Shown here in pieces: positions 14,467 to 20,966 of a stretch of DNA of 26,078 bases; positions within the stretch are counted from its first letter, which is position 1; each line of letters begins with the position of its first letter. Made by a program: the position numbers and the translations under genes. The stretch is from Stenotrophomonas sp. (GTDB taxonomy: Bacteria; Pseudomonadota; Gammaproteobacteria; Xanthomonadales; Xanthomonadaceae), in NCBI GenBank assembly GCA_003248565.1, contig QFOV01000015.1, positions 1 through 26,078 of the forward strand, given 5' to 3'. A model generated the notes under the pieces. The model did not search any database and was not told the origin of the DNA. It saw only the letters and a program-made list of their open reading frames with translations.

Positions 14467-15838
14467 AACCTGCAGCAGCGCCATCCGTTGTTGCTGCCAA
14501 CGCCAAGCCCTGCACCACGCCGAACGATGGGTCGCCGTGCACCAGCTTGGCAGTCGGGAAGGCGGCGGCTGCGGCCCGTTGGATGTAGCCGGCGCGCGAC
14601 ATGCCGCCGGTCAGGAACACCGCCGCCGGGTCGTGGCCGATATCGCTACGTACCTGCTGCAACAGCGCTTCCAGCTCGCCAAGATAGCCGCCGGCAGCCA
14701 TGGTCAGATGTGGTGCATCGATGTCCACCGACAGTCCTGCCTCGATGAAGTCCAGCATGCTGTGGTGGCTGGGCTGGCTGCTCAAGGCGATCTTGCAGTG
14801 TTCCACCGCGCGGTACAGGCGCGCGGTATTGCCGGTGTCCTGCAGTGCCTGCAGGCGCGGGCCATAGGGAAGTTCCACCGCGTCGTAGTTGTGCTGGCGG
14901 AAATCACGCTGGCGGGTCATGTCCTGCACCATCGCCGCCTCCACATAGTGGTGTGCGGGCACGCGGGTGATGCCGCGGCCGAACAGCGGCATGTAGCCGG
15001 CCAGGCTCAGCGCAAGGTCGATATCGGTACCGCCACGCGCAATACCCCAGGCGCGGTGGATCTGCGGTGCCGCGTTGCCGCCAACGCTGGCATGGGCGAT
15101 ATCGGTGGTACCGCCGCCAACGTCGACGATCACTGCTTCGTGGCGGTCTGTGCTGACTGCGTGGTAATGCATGGCCGCAGCAGCGGGTTCTTCGAGGAAA
15201 TCCACTTCGTCGAAGCCCGCCGCCATCGCCGCGCTACGCAGGATATCCAGCGCCTGGTCGTTGCCGGCCGCGCCAATCGAACTGCGGAACTGCACCGGCC
15301 GACCAAGCAGGGCACTGCGCACGTTGCGTTGCAGCTGGCGAGAAGCGGTCAGGCGGATGTGTTCGAGGATATGGGTGGCGATGCCGGTGATGGTCTGTTT
15401 GGCACGCGGATGCAGGTTGTAGCCCAGCATCGATTTCGGGCTCTGCACCAGGTTGCCTTCGTTCTCCTCGAAATAGGCTTCCAGCGCCTCGTCGCCATAG
15501 ACCGCGTTCTGCAGCAGGGTGGTGGAGCTGCGCGGTTCGCGGATGCGTTCTTCCATCCACTGCCGGCGCACCACGCGGATGGCGTCGCTGCGCAGCTGCT
15601 CATGGCTGCGCGTGTTGCCGACCGCGCGGGCGTCACGGCGGCCGGATTCGATCAGGTCATCGACCTGCGCTTCCAGTGCCGGGGTCAGTTCAAAGTCGTT
15701 GGGGTCGCGCATCACCTCGGGGAAGTACACCGTGGTGCGGAACTGCTGGGCCTCACCAAAGCTGACCGGGACCACCTTGCCGTCGATATGGGCGGCGGCG
15801 GCCGAGTTGCTGGTGCCAAAATCGATGCCGAGTTTCAT
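14462..15838 (-). CDS. yegD: YegD-type Hsp70 family ATPase
   Basis: 458 residues from ATG 15838. It has an Hsp70/actin-fold ATPase domain: phosphate-1 GIDFGTSNSAAA at residues 4-15, the connect/phosphate-2 region VIVDVGGGTTDIAHA around residues 240-255, and an adenosine motif FLTGGMSRAGYI near residue 412. There is no DnaK-type substrate-binding domain, and the length matches E. coli YegD (450). Members are thought to be chaperone-like ATPases, but clients are not established. The stop codon lies in a REP-like repeat, so the extreme C-terminus (GAAAGL) may be recent. It is divergent from yjdM across 338 bp. Confidence 0.9.
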   Translation of the reverse strand: MKLGIDFGTSNSAAAAHIDGKVVPVSFGEAQQFRTTVYFPEVMRDPNDFELTPALEAQVDDLIESGRRDARAVGNTRSHEQLRSDAIRVVRRQWMEERIREPRSSTTLLQNAVYGDEALEAYFEENEGNLVQSPKSMLGYNLHPRAKQTITGIATHILEHIRLTASRQLQRNVRSALLGRPVQFRSSIGAAGNDQALDILRSAAMAAGFDEVDFLEEPAAAAMHYHAVSTDRHEAVIVDVGGGTTDIAHASVGGNAAPQIHRAWGIARGGTDIDLALSLAGYMPLFGRGITRVPAHHYVEAAMVQDMTRQRDFRQHNYDAVELPYGPRLQALQDTGNTARLYRAVEHCKIALSSQPSHHSMLDFIEAGLSVDIDAPHLTMAAGGYLGELEALLQQVRSDIGHDPAAVFLTGGMSRAGYIQRAAAAAFPTAKLVHGDPSFGVVQGLALAATTDGAAAGL

Positions 15839-16176
15839 GATGGCTGCGCGTCTTGCTGCTGAATCGGCCGCGCACTGTACTACGCCGCCGCGCGGCTGGC
15901 TTCACATGCAGGTCGTGAATGGCTGCTCGTGGACGCGAGGCCTGCGCTACCACGAACCGCGTCACGATTTTCCGGCATGTACGCGCCACCTGAATGAAGA
16001 TGCTCGCCGCGCTGCCCGGATGGTCGACCCGGCCCAACGGGTGGCGAATCGTGGCTTGTCGCGAGTGGAGATGGGCGTGCGCGCGGTCCGTTTCCTGCTG
16101 CGTGCCCGGTGCTGCCGGGAGCGGCTGTGGGCTGAACGGCTACAATGGATGGTTAATCAATGTACGGGAGTCCCCC
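15839..16176. other. Gene-free region between yegD and yjdM
   Basis: 338 bp with no supportable gene. It contains a weak hairpin, TCGTGG (15927-15932) with CCACGA (15950-15955), possibly a decayed dispersed repeat, and a TACAAT (16141-16146) that could serve as the -10 of yjdM. Confidence 0.5.
16141..16146 (+). promoter_or_regulatory. Candidate -10 element for yjdM
   Basis: TACAAT lies 30 bases before the yjdM ATG. No clear -35 is seen at 16-18 bp upstream. Weak assignment. Confidence 0.3.
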
Positions 16177-16509
16177 ATGTCTGTTACTTCCTGCCCGCAG
16201 TGTTCGCTGGAAAACGTCTATGCCGACGGCGCGCTGTGGATCTGCGCCGATTGCGGCCATGAATGGACCGCCGGTGAAGCGGCCGAATCCACGTTGGTGG
16301 TGCGCGACAGCAACGGCAATGTGCTGGTGGCTGGCGACACCGTCACCGTGATCAAGGACCTGAAGGTCAAGGGATCGTCCATCCCGCTCAAGCAGGGCAC
16401 GGTGATCCGCAATATCCGTCTGGTCGAGGACGATGCCGAGCACATCGAGGGCAACTCGGAAAAGATCAAGGGTCTGGTGTTGAAGACCTGCTTCCTGCGC
16501 AAGGCCTGA
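16177..16509 (+). CDS. yjdM: YjdM (PhnA) zinc-ribbon protein
   Basis: 110 residues from ATG 16177 with GGGAG ten bases upstream. The N-terminal zinc ribbon has C6, C9, C23 and C26 (CPQC and CADC). It is followed by an SH3-like beta domain with the family signatures VRDSNGNVL, GDTVTVIKDLKVKGSS and LKQGTVIRNIRLV. Full family length. The protein was once called PhnA because its gene lies near phosphonate genes in E. coli, but it is not the phosphonoacetate hydrolase, and its function is unknown. No phosphonate genes are in this window. Convergent with the TPR gene across only 34 bp. Confidence 0.95.
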   Translation: MSVTSCPQCSLENVYADGALWICADCGHEWTAGEAAESTLVVRDSNGNVLVAGDTVTVIKDLKVKGSSIPLKQGTVIRNIRLVEDDAEHIEGNSEKIKGLVLKTCFLRKA

Positions 16510-16543
16510 GCCGGCTCGCGTCGCAGCCGCCCGCGGTGTGCGT

Positions 16544-17641
16544 TCAGCGCGCCGCGTGGCGCGCTTCCAGCCTGCGGATTCCGTCCAGCTTGCTCTGGTA
16601 GACCGCCCGCATCGGGTCGCCGCCGAGGTCGCGGGCGCGTTTCATCTCCTTCATCGCCAGCCGGTTGTTGCCGCCCAGGAAGTAGGCGCGGGCCAGGCCG
16701 AAGTGGAATTGATGGGCATTGCCATATAGCCGTACTGCTTCACGGTAGTAGTGCGCGGCCAAGGCGTAGTCGCCGTCGCGCTCGGCGCTGGTGCCCTGCA
16801 TGAACTGGTAGAACGGATCACGCTTGCGTACCTGTTCCAGGCGCGACTGCATCTGGGCCACGCGGCGGCTGTCGCCCATGCGCTGGTAGAGTTTGGTGGC
16901 ATTGTGCAGGGCCGGGGCGTGGAAACGGTTGATCGACAGCGCTGTATCCAGGTCTTTGGCGGCAGCGTCGAGGTCGTCCTCGCGCGACTCAAGTACACCA
17001 AGGTTGCTCCACGCCGCTACAAAACGCGGATCCATCCGCAATGCCGCGTCGAAATAGGCCCGTGCAGTGACGTAATCGTGCGCAGCCAGCTGCTCGGCAC
17101 CACGGTTGTTGTAGAAATGGGCAAGCGCGCGGCTGTCGCTGATCGGCTGCGGACCGTGGCGGTCGTACAGCACGTTGCTGTCCAGATCCAGGGTGGCCTG
17201 GCGACCATCAACGCGCATTCCGACATTGACGTGGCCGGCGTTGAAGATCAGCCCCTGGTCTTCATACCATGACATCACCTGGCCAACCTCCTGCATGCGT
17301 GCTTCAAGGCCGATCTCGCGGGCCAGGGCGACAAACAGCAGGGTGAAGGACAGGCAATTGGCACGCCGTTGCTGCCAGGTCTCAGCCACGGTGAGGGTGG
17401 CCTCGGTGTCGTAAGCCAGGCCCAGTCCCTCTGGCCGGAATACCAGCTCAACCAGCCGGTGCAGGCGCTGTTCCGGGGAGTTCGTGGTCTTGATGACCCG
17501 CTCCTGCAGCTGCGCGCGTATTTCCGGGGGGATGGCCATCACCTGCTCCGGACTTGGCACAGCCGGAGGGGGCGCCGGAGGCGGCGCGGCCAAGGCCAGG
17601 CTGCTGGCGGCGTACAGGACCAATGCATTCCAACCGATCAT
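16544..17641 (-). CDS. Secreted transglutaminase-like protein with TPR repeats
   Basis: 365 residues from ATG 17641, chosen because it begins a signal peptide (MIGWNALVLYAASSLALAA); the frame is open 41 codons further upstream. A proline-rich linker (residues 19-30) leads to a transglutaminase-like domain with a plausible Cys-His-Asp triad: C96 (RRANCLSF), H137 (NAGHVNVGM) and D152 or D154 (LDLDSNVLY). From about residue 170 to 335 there are tetratricopeptide repeats (AHFYNNRGAEQL, AYFDAALRMDPRFVAAWSNLGVL, DTALSINRFHAPALHNATKLYQ). It is probably periplasmic. The fold suggests a protease- or amidase-like activity on a protein or peptidoglycan partner, with the TPRs as a binding platform; substrate unknown. 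Divergent from thpR. Confidence 0.85.
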   Translation of the reverse strand: MIGWNALVLYAASSLALAAPPPAPPPAVPSPEQVMAIPPEIRAQLQERVIKTTNSPEQRLHRLVELVFRPEGLGLAYDTEATLTVAETWQQRRANCLSFTLLFVALAREIGLEARMQEVGQVMSWYEDQGLIFNAGHVNVGMRVDGRQATLDLDSNVLYDRHGPQPISDSRALAHFYNNRGAEQLAAHDYVTARAYFDAALRMDPRFVAAWSNLGVLESREDDLDAAAKDLDTALSINRFHAPALHNATKLYQRMGDSRRVAQMQSRLEQVRKRDPFYQFMQGTSAERDGDYALAAHYYREAVRLYGNAHQFHFGLARAYFLGGNNRLAMKEMKRARDLGGDPMRAVYQSKLDGIRRLEARHAAR

Positions 17642-17840
17642 GGCGATCACCCGGAGTTTGCTGCGGCCTGCCCAGTGTAGGCCTGTTGCGGGGGGATGGA
17701 AGCAGGCAGGGGACAAATCCACAGCGGGTGTGGACCAGCCCTGTGCAAACATGTGGATAACCATTGGCAGCCCTTGTGCGGCGTGGCTCGCCGGGCGCTG
17801 GTGAAATTTTCGCCATGGCCGGGCCGCGGCCGGCAGGGTC

Positions 17841-17849
17841 TGCTAGTAT
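17841..17849 (+). promoter_or_regulatory. Extended -10 promoter for thpR
   Basis: TGCTAGTAT matches an extended -10 (TGn then TAGTAT), 69 bases before the thpR ATG, in the 276-bp gap between divergent genes. There is no good -35, which extended -10 promoters can lack. Inference from motif and position. Confidence 0.4.
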
Positions 17850-17917
17850 CCGCGGCCCTAGACAGTAGTGGCCGCCGCAACGGAGCGGGTACGGCAGCCG
17901 GCTTTCGATACCAGACC

Positions 17918-18505
17918 ATGACGAAGCAGCTTTCCTCCACCGAGGCCCAGATGACCCTGGGCCTGGGCAGCGACATTCCAACCGAACGCCTGTTCTTCGC
18001 GGTGATGCCTGATGCGCTCACGGCGGAGCGGGTTGCCGAGTTGGCCGGTGGCCTGCGCGAGGAACATGGCCTGCTCGGGCATCCGTTGGCGCCGGAGCGC
18101 TTGCACGTCACCCTGCATCATCTGGGTGACTACGCCGGCCTGCCTCCGAGCCTGTTGCCCAAGGTGCGGCAGGCGGCAGCGCGGGTGCGCATGCCCGAGT
18201 TCGAGGTCTGCTTTGATCAGGTGGGCAGCTTTGCCGGCAGCGTGAAGAACCCCTTCGTGCTGCGCAGCGAGTACGGTGCCGAGTTGTTGAATGGCCTGCA
18301 CGAGGAGCTGGCGCGTTGCCTGCAGGGCGTGGGGGGCAAGCTGGACCCGCGTTTCACCCCGCATATGACCCTGTTGTACGACCGCCGCCGCCTGCCGATC
18401 CAGCCGGTACAGCCGCTGCGCTGGTTCGTGCGCGAATTCGTGCTGGTGCGCAGTTTCCTCGGCCAGGGCCGTTACCAGATCGAAGGCCGCTGGCAACTGG
18501 GCTGA
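17918..18505 (+). CDS. thpR: RNA 2',3'-cyclic phosphodiesterase / 2'-5' RNA ligase ThpR
   Basis: 195 residues from ATG 17918; an in-frame ATG at 17951 would skip an unconserved leader. It is a 2H phosphoesterase with both H-x-T motifs in place: H63-T65 in LHVTLHHLG and H149-T151 in FTPHMTLLY. RLFFAVMPD at the start of the fold and SFLGQGRYQIEGRW at the end are also typical. The enzyme opens RNA 2',3'-cyclic phosphates and can reversibly form 2'-5' bonds in vitro; it is cytoplasmic and its natural substrate is unclear. It is the first of four co-directional genes. Confidence 0.93.
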   Translation: MTKQLSSTEAQMTLGLGSDIPTERLFFAVMPDALTAERVAELAGGLREEHGLLGHPLAPERLHVTLHHLGDYAGLPPSLLPKVRQAAARVRMPEFEVCFDQVGSFAGSVKNPFVLRSEYGAELLNGLHEELARCLQGVGGKLDPRFTPHMTLLYDRRRLPIQPVQPLRWFVREFVLVRSFLGQGRYQIEGRWQLG

Positions 18506-18601
18506 GCGCGGCGTGGCATGAGTTGCGCAAACGCCTTTCGGCGGACTCCTGCATTGGATTGCCGCCACGCGTGTTCCGCCACTTCGTGACAAGATGCAGG
18601 C

Positions 18602-19201
18602 ATGAACGACCTGCTGCAGACCCTGCCGCCGCCGCTGCTGGCCGAGCTGAAAACCGCTTACGCACAGCCGCCGCGGGCGTATCACAACTTCGCCCATGTG
18701 CAGGCGCTGTTGCAGCACTACCGCGATGTCGCTGCTGGCCCCGGCTGGCAGCAGCCGTTGGAAGTGCTGCTGGCGGTGCTCTACCACGACGCGATCTACG
18801 AGGCGGGGCGTGGTGACAACGAAGCGCGCTCGGCCCAGCTTGCCGCGTCCGGTATTGAACGTTGGCTGCCGGATGCCGAAGTGGATGTGGCACGGGTGAT
18901 GGCGCTGATCGAACTGACGGCGCGTCATGGCAGCCTCAGCGGAGACGGGCTGGATGCGGATGCCGCGCTGTTCCTGGACAGTGACATGGCGATCCTGGGG
19001 GCGCCGGATGCGGTGTTTGATGCCTATGACCTTGGCATTGCCGAGGAGTACCGGGGCAAGGTGCCGGGCTTCCTGTTCCGGCTCAACCGGCGGCGTTTCC
19101 TGAAGAAGGTGCTGGCGCAGCCGCGTATCTTCTTCAGCGATTTCTTCCATGAACGCTACGATGCGGCTGCGCGGGCCAATCTGCGCAGAGTCACGGCCTG
19201 A
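18602..19201 (+). CDS. Predicted HD-superfamily phosphohydrolase (COG4339 type)
   Basis: 199 residues from ATG 18602. Metal-binding residues fit an HD-type site: H28 and H32 in YHNFAHVQALL, then H62-D63 in LYHDAIYE, followed by RGDNEARSA and, later, FLDSDMAILG. The conserved C-terminal FLKKVLAQPRIFFSDFFHE is typical of this family, which is sometimes misnamed after a glutamate receptor subunit. No signal peptide or membrane segment. A metal-dependent hydrolase of unknown substrate. It starts 96 bp after thpR. Confidence 0.88.
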   Translation: MNDLLQTLPPPLLAELKTAYAQPPRAYHNFAHVQALLQHYRDVAAGPGWQQPLEVLLAVLYHDAIYEAGRGDNEARSAQLAASGIERWLPDAEVDVARVMALIELTARHGSLSGDGLDADAALFLDSDMAILGAPDAVFDAYDLGIAEEYRGKVPGFLFRLNRRRFLKKVLAQPRIFFSDFFHERYDAAARANLRRVTA

Positions 19202-19263
19202 GTCGGCGCTTTGGCTAAAATGCGGGTTGTCCTGCTGCTGATAGGGCCGAACCGGCCGCTGTA

Positions 19264-19461
19264 ATGAACGAAATACCTGCCCAAGTTCCTGCAACTCCAG
19301 ACCCCGATCCGCGCCCGCAACCGCCGGAAGCACCGGGTCCGAACGAGTGCTGTGGCAGCGGCTGCCCACTCTGCGTGCTGGATCTGTATACCGACGAGCT
19401 GCTGCTTTACCGGCAGAGGTTGGCCGAATGGATTGCACGCCACCCCGAAGCGCAGCCCTGA
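19264..19461 (+). CDS. Small oxidoreductase-like domain protein
   Basis: 65 residues from ATG 19264. The N-terminal third is proline-rich (PATPDPDPRPQPPEAP). The core has four cysteines, C29, C30, C34 and C37 (NECCGSGCPLCVLD), followed by LYTDELLLYRQRLAEW. This Cys-rich turn plus YxxEL helix is the oxidoreductase-like (PF09791) signature, found in short bacterial proteins and at the N-terminus of some eukaryotic reductases. It may bind a metal or work in redox chemistry; no activity is known. It starts 62 bp after the HD gene and 70 bp before acvB/virJ. Confidence 0.85.
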   Translation: MNEIPAQVPATPDPDPRPQPPEAPGPNECCGSGCPLCVLDLYTDELLLYRQRLAEWIARHPEAQP

Positions 19462-19531
19462 GCCGGTGCTTTCGACATCTTTCCGCCTGCCATGGGCGTA
19501 GGCTTTGCAGCATCGTCATCGAGACCTGTGC

Positions 19532-20872
19532 ATGGCACGTGTGATGTGGGGGATAGGGGTGTTGGTGCTGGGCCTGCTGGCGATGCCTGCCATTGCGGCG
19601 GAGCAGGTCAGCCATGGCCGATTCGAACAGGTGCCGGTGCTGCTGCCCAGTGGGCCGGCGCAACGCGTGGTGCTGTGGTTCGGTGATGGCGGGGCCTCTA
19701 CTGAGCATCTGGCGCGGCTGCAGGCCTTGCGCGATGACGGGGCGATGGTGGTCGACATCGACACCCGCCATCTCTATCAGGTGCTCGCCAAGGAAGGGGG
19801 CAGGTGCGGCTTCTCGGCAGGCGATGTGGAGAATTTTTCGCGCTACGTGCAGGCGTATTACCACGTGCCCACCTATCGCTTGCCGATCCTTGGCGGTGAT
19901 GGTGCCGGCGCGGCATTGGCGTATGCGGTGGCCACCCAGGCCGAACCGGATGTATTCGCTGGTTTGCTGACCGAAGGCTTCTGCCCGCAGCTGCGCAATG
20001 CGAGGATGACCTGCGGCGATGCCATCAATGGCCGCGCGCTGTTGCCACAGCCGTTGCGCTTTCCTTGGTTGAACGCTGCTGCAGGCAAGGGCCTGGCCTG
20101 TCCCGGGGCGGCTGCAGCGGCTTTCGTCGCTGGCGTGCCCTTGGCGCGCGAGTTCGCGCGAACCCACGCTGGCAGTGCCATACCCGGCGAAGTCGCCGCG
20201 GCCCGGGTACTGGGTGCGCAGCACGGCGTCAGCCTGCCTGCGGTGCCGCAGGATCTGGACGGCCTGCCGCTGGTGGAAGTGCCAGCCAGCGGGCAGGGCG
20301 ACACCTTCGCGGTGTTCGTCTCCGGTGATGGTGGCTGGGCCGGTTTGGACAAGGAGGTGGCGGGTGCGTTGGCACAGGCAGGTATTCCTGTGGTCGGCGT
20401 GGACTCGCTGCGCTACTTCTGGAGCGAACGTACCCCGGCGGGGTTTGCGGCGGATCTGGACCGCATCGCCCGCTATTACGCCAACCACTGGCAGCGACCG
20501 AAGCTGTTGTTGATCGGTTTCTCGCAGGGCGCGGATGTGCTGCCTGCGGCCATCAACAAGCTACCGCCAACCACCGCGCAGATGCTGCGCATGAGCGCGC
20601 TGATGTCGGTGGGCGAGCGTGCCGACTATGAATTCCATGTCAGCAACTGGATCTCCAGCGGCGGCGATGACGGCCTGCCGATCGCGCCTGAAGTGCGCCG
20701 CATGGCCGCCGATCACACGCTGTGCATCTATGGCGCCGACGACGATGATGCACTGTGCCCGAAGTTGCCTGCGGGAAGCGCGCAGTTGATCAAGCTGCCT
20801 GGCGATCATCATTTTGAAGGCGATTATGAAGGCCTGGCCAAGGCGATCTTGCAGCACGTGCAGCGGCCTTGA
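19532..20872 (+). CDS. AcvB/VirJ-family serine hydrolase (aminoacyl-phosphatidylglycerol hydrolase)
   Basis: 446 residues from ATG 19532, the start of a Sec signal peptide (VMWGIGVLVLGLLAMPAIAA); an ATG at 19544 and a TTG at 19505 are alternatives. It has two alpha/beta-hydrolase-like halves. The first (to about 230) has a degenerate GGDGAG turn. The second has the nucleophile elbow GFSQGAD with S331 and a C-terminal histidine in GDHHFEGDY; the strand FAVFVSGDGGWAGLDKEV opens this half. The length matches AcvB rather than the half-size VirJ. AcvB of Agrobacterium hydrolyses lysyl-phosphatidylglycerol in the periplasm. Here mprF lies tail to tail 94 bp away, which supports the same role. It may be co-transcribed with thpR and the genes between. 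Confidence 0.93.
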   Translation: MARVMWGIGVLVLGLLAMPAIAAEQVSHGRFEQVPVLLPSGPAQRVVLWFGDGGASTEHLARLQALRDDGAMVVDIDTRHLYQVLAKEGGRCGFSAGDVENFSRYVQAYYHVPTYRLPILGGDGAGAALAYAVATQAEPDVFAGLLTEGFCPQLRNARMTCGDAINGRALLPQPLRFPWLNAAAGKGLACPGAAAAAFVAGVPLAREFARTHAGSAIPGEVAAARVLGAQHGVSLPAVPQDLDGLPLVEVPASGQGDTFAVFVSGDGGWAGLDKEVAGALAQAGIPVVGVDSLRYFWSERTPAGFAADLDRIARYYANHWQRPKLLLIGFSQGADVLPAAINKLPPTTAQMLRMSALMSVGERADYEFHVSNWISSGGDDGLPIAPEVRRMAADHTLCIYGADDDDALCPKLPAGSAQLIKLPGDHHFEGDYEGLAKAILQHVQRP

Positions 20873-20881
20873 TGCGGGCTG

Positions 20882-20956
20882 TTGTGGGAGCGGCGTAAGC
20901 CGCGAAACTGGTTATCCGAAACGATGCCAGCTTCGCGGCTTACGCCGCTCCCACAA
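20882..20956. repeat. Perfect 25-bp REP-like inverted pair between acvB and mprF
   Basis: The left arm 20882-20906 (TTGTGGGAGCGGCGTAAGCC and CGCGAA) and the right arm 20932-20956 are exact reverse complements separated by 25 bp. It is the best-preserved copy in the window and serves as the consensus. It lies between the stops of two convergent genes, so it can form a strong hairpin at both mRNA ends. Confidence 0.9.
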
Positions 20957-20966
20957 ACCAACGGTC

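Noticed and set aside
17858..20488. 876-codon open frame on the minus strand
   Set aside because: It runs antisense through thpR, the HD gene, the oxidoreductase-like gene and most of acvB, all of which have clear family motifs. It has low-complexity H/Q/R-rich sequence and no domain; long antisense frames are common in GC-rich coding DNA.
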